Positions 33,901 through 42,519 of a DNA stretch of 64,000 nt are shown in pieces. The notes beneath the pieces were generated by a model. It searched no databases. It was not told the origin of the DNA and worked only from the letters and a program-made list of their open reading frames with translations. The stretch comes from an uncultured Bacteroidota bacterium (GTDB taxonomy: Bacteria; Bacteroidota; Bacteroidia; JABEUT01), in the NCBI GenBank assembly GCA_903901055.1, contig CAIUPO010000016.1, forward strand, positions 1 to 64,000, in the 5' to 3' direction. Position numbers and translations under genes: made by a program. Each line of letters begins with the position of its first letter. Within the stretch, counting starts at the first letter, position 1.

Positions 33901-34803
33901 ATGAATAAATATTCCCCTGCTATTCTATTTGCATTTACAGCACTTGCATTTTCTTCTGTTAAAGCACAAGACACTGTGTTGTCTGAAAAAAATTACCGCA
34001 TTTATTCAGTTAAAGAAGGTAAAGAAATTTCATTGAAAGATGTAGTTAGCGACATGAAAAACAATGATGTGATTTTTTATGGAGAAGAACACAATGATTC
34101 AGTCACCCACTTCCTTGAAAAATCACTTTTTATGGGGCTTTATGGCGCTTACAACAACAAAGTGGCCCTGTCAATGGAGATGTTTGAAAGAGACATTCAA
34201 GGGGTGATGGACGAATATTTGTCCGGTGCTATAAAAGAAAAATATTTCAAAAAAGATGCACGTACCTGGAGCAACTATAAAGACTACCGACCGATGGTTG
34301 AGTTTGCCAAAAAAAATCAATTAGATGTTGTTTGTGCAAATGCTCCCGGACGATATACAGCAATAGCAGGCAGCAAAGGAGAAAAGGCCTTGATGGTTCT
34401 TCCTGAATGGTCGAAAAAGAATTTCGCGCCGGTACCTTATGATACTGCATCCGGAGAATATTATTCAAAACTACAGGAACAATCAGCGCACATGCCGGGT
34501 TTTGATTTGGTGGTTGGCCAGGGATTATGGGATGCCACAATGGCTTATTCTATTTCAGAATACTTGAAAACCCACCCTGATAAAAAAATAATGCAGGTTA
34601 ATGGCAGGTTTCACAGCGACCAGGGATTTGGTGCAGCTACACAGTTAAAGAAATATAATCCTAGGGCTAAAATCCTTATTATATCAACCGGTTCCGATGA
34701 TTCCTTTCCGAATATTGATTGGAGTAAATTCAAGCAGAACGGAGATTATATAATTATTACCGACCCAAAAATTCCAAGGTCATACAAGGATAGTTTCAAT
34801 TAA
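33901..34803 (+). CDS. ChaN family (DUF399) heme-binding-like exported protein
   Basis: 300 residues with signal peptide NKYSPAILFAFTALAFSSVKAQ. Family landmarks: VIFYGEEHNDSVTHFLE, ALSMEMFERDIQGVMDEYLSG, a central HMPGFDLVVGQGLWDATMAYSI and NGRFHSDQGFGAATQL near the end. Campylobacter ChaN binds heme dimers and is tied to iron uptake. There is no lipobox here. It converges on hemL with only 23 bases between stops; a tetrapyrrole link is suggestive but could be chance. Confidence 0.83.
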   Translation: MNKYSPAILFAFTALAFSSVKAQDTVLSEKNYRIYSVKEGKEISLKDVVSDMKNNDVIFYGEEHNDSVTHFLEKSLFMGLYGAYNNKVALSMEMFERDIQGVMDEYLSGAIKEKYFKKDARTWSNYKDYRPMVEFAKKNQLDVVCANAPGRYTAIAGSKGEKALMVLPEWSKKNFAPVPYDTASGEYYSKLQEQSAHMPGFDLVVGQGLWDATMAYSISEYLKTHPDKKIMQVNGRFHSDQGFGAATQLKKYNPRAKILIISTGSDDSFPNIDWSKFKQNGDYIIITDPKIPRSYKDSFN

Positions 34804-34826
34804 TACTTTGTTTGTAGTAATCTATT

Positions 34827-36164
34827 TTATTCAGCCATGGCAACCTCACGGGCTTGCCTAATTGCTTTAATTGTTTTATCTATATCTGCATCGGTATGGG
34901 CTGAAGAAACAAAACCAACTTCATATTCTGACGGGCCCAGATAAACACCAAGTTCAAGCAATGCCAAATGGAATTTTTTAAACTTAACCATCGTCAATAA
35001 GTCAATATCCTTGGCTGCTCTTATCATATCATTGTCACTGAAAACACACCAGAAAATGGAACCAATATGGTACATACGGAATGCGTCGTTTGGCAGTAAT
35101 CCTTCCATCACGCCTTTAACTAATTTCTTTGTTTTCCTTTCCAGTTCTTCGTAAAACCAAGGCTTAAGGCATTCTGTTAGTTGAGCTATACCTGCTGCCA
35201 TAGCTACAGGATTACCGGATAAAGTACCAGCCTGGTAAACATTTCCATCGGGTGAAATTGACTTCATTATATCAGCACTCGCCGCATAAGCGCCAACAGG
35301 AAGTCCACCGCCAATTATTTTCCCAAAAGTGATAATATCAGGAGATACATTGTAATATCCTGATGCACCCGAAAATCCAACGCGGAAGCCTGAAATGACT
35401 TCATCAAAAATCAGTAATGAACCATTCACAGCACAAATGTCAGCAAGGAATTCAAGGAACTCTCTTTTCTGAATCAACAGCCCGTTATTAGCAGGAATCG
35501 GCTCAATAATAATAGCGGCAATATCATGTTTATGATGATCAAAAGCATGTTTCACAGCATCCATATCATTCAATGGAAGCACAATAGTTTCTTTGGCAAA
35601 AGCCTCCGGAACACCCGCCGATGATGATATTCCGAAGGTTGCAAGACCAGACCCTGCATTAACCAAAACCGAATCTGAATGGCCGTGGTAACAGCCTTCA
35701 AATTTTATTATCTTGTTACGTTTGGTATGGCCTCTTGCCAATCTTATTGCAGACATGCAAGCTTCAGTGCCGGAACTCACAAAACGTATTTTTTCTATAT
35801 GCGGATGGTTACTTATAATTAAATCCGCCAATTCATTTTCAAGCGCTGTTGGAGCTCCGAATGAAAGGCCTTTATCTGCTGTAGCTTTCACTTTTTCGAG
35901 CACTGCAGGATGTGCGTGCCCTAAAATTAATGGCCCCCAGGAGCAGCAATAATCTATAAACTCATTATCGTCTACATCCCAAATGTGGGAACCCCTGCCT
36001 CTGTCAATAAATAAAGGCACTCCGCCTACCGCTTTAAAGGCACGTACAGGTGAATTTACACCACCCGGAAAATGTGTTTTAGCTTTTTCAAATAACACTT
36101 CTGATTTTTCTCTCTTCAACATGGTTGCTTTGTTTAGTACAGCCAGCTCTTTATATTCTTCCAT
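34827..36164 (-). CDS. hemL: Glutamate-1-semialdehyde 2,1-aminomutase
   Basis: Converts glutamate-1-semialdehyde to 5-aminolevulinate, the tetrapyrrole precursor, using PLP. Seen: FPGGVNSPVRAFKAVGG, YCCSWGPLILGHAHP, VSSGTEACMSAIRLARG, IFDEVISGFRVG and ITFGKIIGGGLPVGAYA with the PLP lysine. The ORF track begins at 36275, but that extension crosses a promoter-like inverted repeat at 36186-36205 and does not fit the family; ATG at 36164 (446 residues) or 36122 (432 residues, closest to the usual start) fit better. Upstream lie several TGTCA-type boxes, so expression may be controlled. Confidence 0.93.
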   Translation of the reverse strand: MEEYKELAVLNKATMLKREKSEVLFEKAKTHFPGGVNSPVRAFKAVGGVPLFIDRGRGSHIWDVDDNEFIDYCCSWGPLILGHAHPAVLEKVKATADKGLSFGAPTALENELADLIISNHPHIEKIRFVSSGTEACMSAIRLARGHTKRNKIIKFEGCYHGHSDSVLVNAGSGLATFGISSSAGVPEAFAKETIVLPLNDMDAVKHAFDHHKHDIAAIIIEPIPANNGLLIQKREFLEFLADICAVNGSLLIFDEVISGFRVGFSGASGYYNVSPDIITFGKIIGGGLPVGAYAASADIMKSISPDGNVYQAGTLSGNPVAMAAGIAQLTECLKPWFYEELERKTKKLVKGVMEGLLPNDAFRMYHIGSIFWCVFSDNDMIRAAKDIDLLTMVKFKKFHLALLELGVYLGPSEYEVGFVSSAHTDADIDKTIKAIRQAREVAMAE

Positions 36165-36185
36165 TGTGGTTCGAATTAATACTTG

Positions 36186-36205
36186 GCATATTTGCACAAA
36201 TATGC
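36186..36205. promoter_or_regulatory. Inverted repeat over the hemL promoter region
   Basis: GCATATTTG - ca - CAAATATGC is a perfect 9-bp inverted repeat with a 2-base centre, 22 bases before the hemL ATG. Each arm holds a near -7 word (CATATTTG, one mismatch to TAnnTTTG), so it could be operator, promoter or both. Confidence 0.45.
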
Positions 36206-36244
36206 AACTAAATTGAATATTAAAGTCGCACTTGTCCATGATGG

Positions 36245-36279
36245 ATGTCATAATTAAAAATGACAAGCATGTCACACAT
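36245..36279. promoter_or_regulatory. Cluster of TGTCA/TGACA boxes between hemL and pepA
   Basis: Three boxes occur within 35 bases: ATGTCA (36245), ATGACA (36260) and ATGTCACACAT (36269-36279), forming inverted pairs TGTCAT-N8-ATGACA and TGACA-N4-TGTCA. The 11-base ATGTCACACAT recurs upstream of the GNAT gene at 44426. Possible sites for a shared regulator. Confidence 0.35.
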
Positions 36280-36336
36280 AAAGTTTTATGTTGATTACTT
36301 TCCGTCTTTCAGTCTTTTAGCATCCTATTGTTTCCA

Positions 36337-36344
36337 TAATTTTG
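36337..36344 (+). promoter_or_regulatory. -7 promoter element TAATTTTG of the aminopeptidase gene
   Basis: TAnnTTTG match 19 bases before the ATG at 36364. Confidence 0.5.
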
Positions 36345-36363
36345 CCCACCTAAACAACACTAC

Positions 36364-37797
36364 ATGACAACTATTAAATCAACACAAAGTCTCACCTCAA
36401 AAGATAATCTTATACTTATTGGTACCGCCAAAAGCGACTTTTCAAAACATGGCTTAACCAAGACTGAAAGCGATTTCGTGAGTAAACAAATCAAAGCAGA
36501 AGAACACACGATAAATATAAACCAATACGAGCGGAGGATTCTTATATATATAGCAGAAGATAAAAAGAATGAAAACTTAACTCTTGAGGCTTTCCGTAAA
36601 GCAGGAAACCGTGCATGCGGAGTTTTTAATGCAGCCAAGGCAGAACAAGCAACCCTCGTTGATTTAATTGGAAATTCTGCTCAAACCCTAGCATTTGCAG
36701 AAGGTATGGCGTTAGGTAATTACCAATTTATCCAATTAAAAAAGGATGCAAAAAAGTTGACTCACTCACTTAAGACAATACTAATTCATTCCAAGAAAGT
36801 AACTGCTAAAGAAATTGAGAATTTGCAAATTGTAGTAGATGCAACCGAAAAAGCAAGGACCTTAGTGAATAAGCCTTTAAATTATTTAAACGCCGTTCAA
36901 CTTGCACAGGAGTTTGAAAAGCTGGGAAAGGAAGCGGGGTTTAAGGTGGAGGTGTTTAATAAAGCTAAAATTACTGCTCTTAAAATGGGCGGATTATTGG
37001 CTGTTAATATGGGAAGCATTGATCCTCCAACATTCACAGTAATGGAATACAAACCAAAGAATGCAGTAAATAAAAAGCCCTACATGCTTGTTGGGAAAGG
37101 GGTTGTGTATGATACAGGTGGATTAAGTATTAAACCTACTGCGGGCATGGCAGATATGAAATGTGACATGGCGGGCTCGGCGGCGGTGGGATGCACAATG
37201 TATGCGATTGCAAAAGCTAAATTGCCTGTTCATGTTATTGGATTGGTACCCGCGACAGACAACCGCCCCGGTGGAAATGCTTATACCAATGGAGATATTC
37301 TAACAATGTTTGATGGTTCAACAGTAGAAATGCTGAATGCAGATGCCGAAGGCAGATTGATTCTTGCAGACGCTTTGAGTTATGGCAAAAAATATAACCC
37401 TGAATTAGCGATTGACCTTGCAACCCTCACCGGTGCGGCAGCAGCTGCTATTGGCAAATATGGAATTGTAGCTATGGGAACAGCGGACAAAAAACAATTT
37501 GATGCACTTAAACAAAGCGGCGAAAATGTAAATGAGCGTTTAGTTGAATTCCCAATGTGGGAAGAATACGGTGACCTTTTAAAAACAGAAATTGCCGATA
37601 TGAAAAACATTGGCGGACCTTATGCAGGTGCAATAACGGCAGGGAAATTTTTAGAGAAGTTCACCTCTTACCCTTGGATACATTTGGATATTGCAGGCCC
37701 TGCATTTATTGACTCTGCCTGGGATTACAAAACCAAAGGCGGCACTGGTTGCGGAGTAAGATTGTTATTTGACTTTTTGAGTAATGTGAAGAAGTAA
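36364..37797 (+). CDS. pepA: Leucyl aminopeptidase (M17 family)
   Basis: 477 residues. The C-terminal catalytic domain shows the M17 metal and catalytic blocks: VGKGVVYDTGGLSIKP (Lys and Asp ligands), KCDMAGSAAV (Asp) and the signature NADAEGRLILADAL (Asp, Glu, catalytic Arg). It removes N-terminal residues from peptides in the cytoplasm with two bound metals. The N-terminal domain (about 1-165) is divergent, as is normal in the family. Transcribed divergently from hemL and followed 39 bases later by the HEAT-like gene. Confidence 0.92.
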   Translation: MTTIKSTQSLTSKDNLILIGTAKSDFSKHGLTKTESDFVSKQIKAEEHTININQYERRILIYIAEDKKNENLTLEAFRKAGNRACGVFNAAKAEQATLVDLIGNSAQTLAFAEGMALGNYQFIQLKKDAKKLTHSLKTILIHSKKVTAKEIENLQIVVDATEKARTLVNKPLNYLNAVQLAQEFEKLGKEAGFKVEVFNKAKITALKMGGLLAVNMGSIDPPTFTVMEYKPKNAVNKKPYMLVGKGVVYDTGGLSIKPTAGMADMKCDMAGSAAVGCTMYAIAKAKLPVHVIGLVPATDNRPGGNAYTNGDILTMFDGSTVEMLNADAEGRLILADALSYGKKYNPELAIDLATLTGAAAAAIGKYGIVAMGTADKKQFDALKQSGENVNERLVEFPMWEEYGDLLKTEIADMKNIGGPYAGAITAGKFLEKFTSYPWIHLDIAGPAFIDSAWDYKTKGGTGCGVRLLFDFLSNVKK

Positions 37798-37836
37798 AAG
37801 TCAGAACTATGATTTCTATGATTAGTTTGATTGGTA

Positions 37837-38472
37837 ATGATTAAAACTAGTATTTTAAATAAATTAGCCTCCTCAATCGGAAGGCGAGACACTGAGCCAA
37901 ACAAGGATTTGGCACAGCAGATTGTTGCAAAGAATGACAAAGCTGCGATTAAAGAATTGGTGGCTAACCTCAGCAACAAGGACAAAAATATTCAAAGCGA
38001 TTGCATAAAGGTTTTGTATGAAGTTGGGGAACGTAAACCTGAACTGCTTGCTGAATATGATAAAGAGTTTTTGGAACTTCTAACCAACAAAAACAACCGT
38101 CTAGTTTGGGGTGCTATGACTGCTTTGGATTGCATAGCATCTATTAACCCGAAAGGGATATACAAAAACCTTGCATTGATTTTAAAGATATCAAATACAG
38201 GTTCGGTAATTACAAAAGACCATGCAATTGGAATATTAACGAAAGTGGCCGCCGTTAAGGAATACAAGGACAATGCGCTGATACTTTTATTAGACCAATT
38301 TAAAACTGCGCTTACTAATCAGTTGCCGAAATATGCGGAAGATGCCTTTCCGATTATTGATGACAAACACAAAAAGGACTTTATAAAAATACTGTCTTCA
38401 CGGCTTGATGATATTGAAAAAGATACTAAGAGGAATCGAGTAGAGAAGGTTATTAAAAAGTTAAGCAAGTAA
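37837..38472 (+). CDS. HEAT-repeat-like all-helical protein
   Basis: 211 residues from ATG at 37837 (the ORF track begins two codons earlier at TTG). No signal peptide. Paired helices such as DKAAIKELVANLSNKDKNIQSDCIKVLYEVGERKPELL and NNRLVWGAMTALDCIA are typical of HEAT or armadillo-like solenoids. Function unknown. Its stop overlaps the start of the beta-lactamase gene by one base (TAATG), indicating coupling. Confidence 0.7.
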   Translation: MIKTSILNKLASSIGRRDTEPNKDLAQQIVAKNDKAAIKELVANLSNKDKNIQSDCIKVLYEVGERKPELLAEYDKEFLELLTNKNNRLVWGAMTALDCIASINPKGIYKNLALILKISNTGSVITKDHAIGILTKVAAVKEYKDNALILLLDQFKTALTNQLPKYAEDAFPIIDDKHKKDFIKILSSRLDDIEKDTKRNRVEKVIKKLSK

Positions 38473-39428
38473 TGAAAAGCAACATTTTATTAGGTATTTT
38501 ATTCTTAGGATCATTATCTCTACTTGAGTTTGGTGGCTGCACCCAGGGAGGCAACACTAATGGCGGTTCACAAAACCATGATTCGTTAAGAGTCCAAAAT
38601 CATGACTCGTTAAGAATAAAAATCAATCAAATTGCTCAAGATGCAAAAGGCACTGCCTGCGTATCAATCGAAAACTTAGAAACAGGTGATACGCTTTCTT
38701 ATAATGGGACCCATCACTCCCCTATGCAAAGTGTTTTTAAATTCCCGATTGCGTTGGCAATAATGAATATGGTTGATAAAGGCACAATTTCTTTGGAGGA
38801 TAAAATACATTTAACGAAAGAAGATTTATCAGATACCTCAACCTACAGCCCCATGCGGGATAAGTATTTTAAGAGTGATACCTCTTTAGCCATGAAAGAA
38901 TTATTGACCTACATGGTTTCAGAGAGTGATAATATTGCATGTGACATTTTATTAAAAAAGGCAGGTGGCCCAAAGCAAGTAGAGGACTTTATTCATAGTC
39001 TTGGCGTAAACGGAATTGCGATTGCTGCATCGGAAAAAGAAATGCATGCTAATACTGCCCTGCAATATAACAGTTGGTGTGAGGCCAAAGAAATGACGCA
39101 TCTGTTAAAGTTGCTTTATACCGGGAAATGTGTTTCAAAATCATCAACAGATTATATTTTAAATATTATGTATGGAACTTCTACCGGGGCGAAACGCCTT
39201 AAAGGATTATTACCTGAAGGAACTGCCATTGCCCACAAAACAGGCACATCGATGACAGAGAAAGATCTTGCAGCGGCTACCAATGATGCAGGAATAATTA
39301 CCCTGCCGAATGGACATCATTTAATTATTACTGTTTTTGTTACAGATTCAAGAGCAGACTTTGATACCCGAGAGACAGTCATTGCAAGGGTTGCAAAGGC
39401 CGCTTATGATGAAATGGGGAAGAAATAA
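38472..39428 (+). CDS. Class A beta-lactamase, subclass A2-like (lipoprotein signal)
   Basis: 318 residues. N-terminal signal with Cys23 in LEFGGC, a plausible lipobox, then a duplicated QNHDSLR linker. All class A motifs are present: SVFK (Ser87, Lys90), SDN (152-154), SEKEMHAN placing Glu188 at the Ambler 166 position with His192 where A2 enzymes such as PER have His170, and HKTG (Lys256). The EMHAxxxxQYNSW run resembles the A2 (CfxA/CepA/PER) group. It should hydrolyse beta-lactams; the spectrum cannot be read from sequence. It is chromosomal and housed with a HEAT-like gene, with no mobile element nearby. Confidence 0.87.
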   Translation: MKSNILLGILFLGSLSLLEFGGCTQGGNTNGGSQNHDSLRVQNHDSLRIKINQIAQDAKGTACVSIENLETGDTLSYNGTHHSPMQSVFKFPIALAIMNMVDKGTISLEDKIHLTKEDLSDTSTYSPMRDKYFKSDTSLAMKELLTYMVSESDNIACDILLKKAGGPKQVEDFIHSLGVNGIAIAASEKEMHANTALQYNSWCEAKEMTHLLKLLYTGKCVSKSSTDYILNIMYGTSTGAKRLKGLLPEGTAIAHKTGTSMTEKDLAAATNDAGIITLPNGHHLIITVFVTDSRADFDTRETVIARVAKAAYDEMGKK

Positions 39429-39430
39429 TC

Positions 39431-40774
39431 TTACTTCTTTTTCACAACATTCTTGTCGTCTTTCCTTTCTTCCTTTTTAGGTGGCGGGTCTGATTTGGCA
39501 ATTTCAGCAATACCTTCTACCAACCTGTCAAGTTCCCAAAGGGAATTATAAATATTTGGAGAAACCCGAACACAATTTAACTTCTCATATACAATAGGAG
39601 TGACGAATATTTTTTTATCGCTGAAAAGCCTATCAGTTATATCTCCACCTTGCCATCCATCTATTGAGAAACTAGCAATAGCGCAGGAATATTGAGGCAT
39701 CATGGATGTGCTGAATGATACTTTGGGGATACTCTTTGCTTTAGCTGTCCAATATTCTTTCAGATAGCGGAGCCTAGCCTCTTTACGTTGTATGCCTATA
39801 CCCTCCATAAAATCAACAGCATTGCCAATTGCCATTTCAGAGGCAAAAGAACGGGTGCCCAGCCATTCGAACCGGTCCATTTTATCCCTTGCCTTATCAT
39901 CATCGCCAAACAATGACCATATATTTTCAATCTTATCCTTTTTGATATAAAGTAGACCGCTGCCAAACGGTGCTCCAAGCCATTTGTGGAGTGAGGTTGC
40001 AAAATAATCTGCTCCGGTATCAGGTATCTTATAATCAAAATGATTGAATGAATGGGCACCGTCAACAATCACTTCGCAACCCTTGGAATGAGCCAAATCT
40101 GCAATCTTTTTTGCAGGCATAATTTGCCCCACCCAGTTAATAACATGGGTAATATGAACCACTTTAGTTTTCGAAGTAATCTTATCGGCATAGGCTTTCA
40201 CAATGGCATCATCGTTTTCCGCCGGCAATTCAAAATCAATATATTTCAGTACTACACCATCTCTTCTTGCCCTTTGCTCCCAGGCTTGCAGCATGTGCGG
40301 GTAATCGTATTTATTAACTACCACTTCATCCCCTGCTTTTAAGTGTAATCCGAAAATTACCGTATTTAATCCTTCGGTAGCATTACGGTTTATAGCAAGT
40401 TCCTCAGGGCTGCAACCAGCCAAATCGGCTAATTTTGCCTTCAGGGTTTTTCTACCCTGATCAAGAATATTCCACATATAATAGGAAGGCCCCTGGTTAC
40501 AAAATTTATAGTTTTCAATATGTGCATCCTGAACAACTTTGGGCTGGGCACTAACCCCACCAGCATTTAAATTGGTAACATTCGGGGAAAGGGTGTAGCT
40601 CTCCCTTACCCAAGACCAAAAGTCTTCATCATTAGCCGTTTGTAGGGGCGATTCATGAATCGCCCCTACCTTGCGCTCTAATGCTTCGGCAAACACCGGG
40701 TTTGAAAACTTTAAGAATGATAAAGAACCTGCCAATAAGGCTGATTTACCTATGAAATCTCTGCGTGATACCAT
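39431..40774 (-). CDS. Tat-exported class V aminotransferase (isopenicillin-N epimerase-like)
   Basis: 447 residues. Twin-arginine signal SRRDFIGKSALLAGSLSFLKF, then a PLP fold-type I domain. INRNATEGLNTVIFGL binds the cofactor phosphate, VIVDGAHSFNHFDY holds the Asp, and TSLHKWLGAPFGSGLLYI the PLP lysine. The C-terminal tail is Lys/Glu-rich. Export by Tat fits an enzyme that folds with cofactor in the cytoplasm. Residues about 36-45 (VGAIHESPLQ) are encoded by a perfect 28-bp palindrome, a likely repeat insertion placed between signal peptide and mature domain. Substrate unknown. Confidence 0.85.
   Translation of the reverse strand: MVSRRDFIGKSALLAGSLSFLKFSNPVFAEALERKVGAIHESPLQTANDEDFWSWVRESYTLSPNVTNLNAGGVSAQPKVVQDAHIENYKFCNQGPSYYMWNILDQGRKTLKAKLADLAGCSPEELAINRNATEGLNTVIFGLHLKAGDEVVVNKYDYPHMLQAWEQRARRDGVVLKYIDFELPAENDDAIVKAYADKITSKTKVVHITHVINWVGQIMPAKKIADLAHSKGCEVIVDGAHSFNHFDYKIPDTGADYFATSLHKWLGAPFGSGLLYIKKDKIENIWSLFGDDDKARDKMDRFEWLGTRSFASEMAIGNAVDFMEGIGIQRKEARLRYLKEYWTAKAKSIPKVSFSTSMMPQYSCAIASFSIDGWQGGDITDRLFSDKKIFVTPIVYEKLNCVRVSPNIYNSLWELDRLVEGIAEIAKSDPPPKKEERKDDKNVVKKK
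40642..40669. repeat. Perfect 28-bp palindrome inside the aminotransferase gene
   Basis: Half-site GTAGGGGCGATTCA followed directly by its reverse complement. It is far more GC-rich than its surroundings and keeps the reading frame. Similar GTAGGGGCG...CGCCCCTAC palindromes are, from memory, dispersed repeats in several bacterial groups; copy number in this genome is unknown. Confidence 0.8.
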
Positions 40775-40891
40775 TTGAAAATGAAATTGATTGGTTCAAA
40801 TGTAAAAATTAATTCGACGGTATGGTTTTTTGACCGATAATTGCATCCAGATAAAAAATAGTCTTGGGGTAGCTTATATTTAAAAAAATAT

Positions 40892-40899
40892 TACCTTTG
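40892..40899 (+). promoter_or_regulatory. -7 promoter element TACCTTTG of rplU-rpmA
   Basis: TAnnTTTG match 42 bases before the rplU ATG, typical of strong Bacteroidota ribosomal promoters. Confidence 0.65.
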
Positions 40900-40941
40900 C
40901 AGCCCTTATAAAGAAAAAGAACAGTTAAAATCCTGAAAATC

Positions 40942-41478
40942 ATGTACGCAATAGTAGATATAGCAGGCCAACAGCACAAGGTGTCGAAGAAACAAAAGAT
41001 ATATGTGCACCGCCTGAAAGCAGCCGAAGGAGCTCGTGTAGAGTTTAATAAAGTCCTGTTGGTTGACAACGAAGGCGCTGTTAGCGTTGGTATGCCATTT
41101 GTTGATGGAACCCGTGTTGCCGCAAGAGTATTGGCTCACGTAAAAGACGACAAAGTACTGGTTTTTAAGAAAAAACGCAGAAAAGGATACAAAAGGCTAA
41201 ATGGCCACCGTCAATATTTAACTGCATTACTTATTCATGGTATTTTTGGTAAAGGCGAAGAAATTGAAGAAATTCCGGAAGAAGTGGTAATTGTAAACCC
41301 TGTTGAAGAGGAAGTAATTGATACAACCGACGAAAACATGGAGGAACAAGAACAAGTGGAAGAAACTCCTAAGAAGAAGAAAAAGATAGCTGCTCCTAAA
41401 AAAGCAAAGAAAGCTGAGGCAGAAGAAGAACCTGTAGCAGAAAAGAAAAAAGCGACTCGTAAAAAGTCAAAAGAATAA
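40942..41478 (+). CDS. rplU: Ribosomal protein L21 with charged C-terminal extension
   Basis: 178 residues, against about 103 for most L21. Residues 1-102 are standard L21, from [25 protein letters not shown] to [19 protein letters not shown]. The extra 75 residues form an acidic stretch (about 108-140) followed by a Lys/Ala/Glu tail ([15 protein letters not shown]). Similar extensions are seen in other Bacteroidota L21. It is followed by rpmA after 26 bases, the conserved order. Confidence 0.96.
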   Translation: MYAIVDIAGQQHKVSKKQKIYVHRLKAAEGARVEFNKVLLVDNEGAVSVGMPFVDGTRVAARVLAHVKDDKVLVFKKKRRKGYKRLNGHRQYLTALLIHGIFGKGEEIEEIPEEVVIVNPVEEEVIDTTDENMEEQEQVEETPKKKKKIAAPKKAKKAEAEEEPVAEKKKATRKKSKE

Positions 41479-41504
41479 TATTAACCATTAAAGACTAAAC
41501 AGTC

Positions 41505-41849
41505 ATGGCACACAAGAAAGGTGTTGGTAGTTCGAAGAACGGTAGAGAATCACACGGAAAGCGCTTAGGCGTTAAAATATTTGGCGGACAGGAAGCTATT
41601 GCCGGAAACGTAATCATACGTCAGCGTGGCACTGAATTCCACCCGGGTAAAAATGTTGGTATCGGCAAAGACCATACCATTTTTGCATTGGTTGACGGAA
41701 CAGTAAAGTTCACTACCAAAAGACAAGACAGGCGTTTTGTTGCAGTTATTCCAACCGGAGAAGTTCAGGTTGATTTAGTAGCACAACACGGCATTAGGAC
41801 TAAACCTTCCTCTAAGAAGGCTAAGCCAACTGACGAAGCACAAGCTTAA
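41505..41849 (+). CDS. rpmA: Ribosomal protein L27
   Basis: 114 residues with [29 protein letters not shown], the signature N-terminus that reaches the peptidyl-transferase centre, and [21 protein letters not shown]. The tail of about 28 residues is Lys/Ala rich. No cleavable N-terminal extension of the Firmicutes type. Forms an operon with rplU and ends at an intrinsic terminator. Confidence 0.97.
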   Translation: MAHKKGVGSSKNGRESHGKRLGVKIFGGQEAIAGNVIIRQRGTEFHPGKNVGIGKDHTIFALVDGTVKFTTKRQDRRFVAVIPTGEVQVDLVAQHGIRTKPSSKKAKPTDEAQA

Positions 41850-41869
41850 TTATACCCTACTATAAATGA

Positions 41870-41900
41870 AATCCTGCTTAAGTATTAGGCAGGATTTTTT
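41870..41900 (+). terminator. Intrinsic terminator of rplU-rpmA
   Basis: AATCCTGC / GCAGGATT stem (8-9 bp) with an 11-base loop, followed by a run of T, 21 bases after the rpmA stop. Confidence 0.8.
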
Positions 41901-42023
41901 GTTTTGATGCGTGAACAATGTAACTTACTTATAAAGTTATGTAAGCTCCAACCTATTTACAATGTGCTTATTTGTAAAGTAAACTTAAATTACTTCGCAA
42001 CCCGATAAAACCAAAGGCACATT

Positions 42024-42515
42024 ATGAAAACAAAGGAGCTAAACCTATTTATTGTTGAAAATGACTTATTAGTTGGAATGGCCTTGGAGGACTATCTCAA
42101 AAAGAGATTTGCTTCATGTATTCGCATATCTACTTTTAAAGATGGTGAAAGTTGCCTTGAGGAAGTTGACAGTAATACCCATGTAGTCATTCTAAATCAT
42201 TCCCTGGAAGGTGCGAAAGGGTTGGAAGTTTTGAAATCTATTAAAGAAACCAACCCCAATACGGAAGTTATTATGTTATCGGATAGGGAGGATATTGCCT
42301 TGGCCATAGAATCTTACCAGGCTGGGGCAAATAATACTGTTGTGAAAGGAACAGGCTCGCGCAAAAAGTTAGCTGTTCATGTGAAGCGGATCCTGATGGC
42401 ACCTATACGGATTATTGTAATGGAATTAGGCTTGTCCAAGCGCTTAGCCATGTTTGTTGTGTCATTCGTTACGGTAGGTATAGTAGTACTATGTGTATTA
42501 AAATTTATAAACTAA
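42024..42515 (+). CDS. Membrane-anchored pseudo-receiver domain protein
   Basis: 163 residues. Residues about 5-125 have a response-regulator receiver fold: acidic pair in FIVENDLLV (Glu12, Asp14), MLSD (Ser86) and VVKG (Lys108). The phosphoacceptor position, usually ILD, is VVILNHSL with Asn58, so normal phosphorylation is not expected. In place of an output domain there is a C-terminal membrane helix (141-160, MFVVSFVTVGIVVLCVLKFI). A tail-anchored, unphosphorylatable receiver is unusual. A 29-codon ORF begins 4 bases after its stop. No histidine kinase lies nearby. Confidence 0.75.
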   Translation: MKTKELNLFIVENDLLVGMALEDYLKKRFASCIRISTFKDGESCLEEVDSNTHVVILNHSLEGAKGLEVLKSIKETNPNTEVIMLSDREDIALAIESYQAGANNTVVKGTGSRKKLAVHVKRILMAPIRIIVMELGLSKRLAMFVVSFVTVGIVVLCVLKFIN

Positions 42516-42519
42516 ATAT

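Noticed and set aside
41930-41975. Possible decayed heptamer hairpin upstream of the pseudo-receiver gene
   Set aside because: TAACTTAC and GTTATGTAAG partly pair, but only about 7 of 11 positions match and the heptamer phase is unclear.
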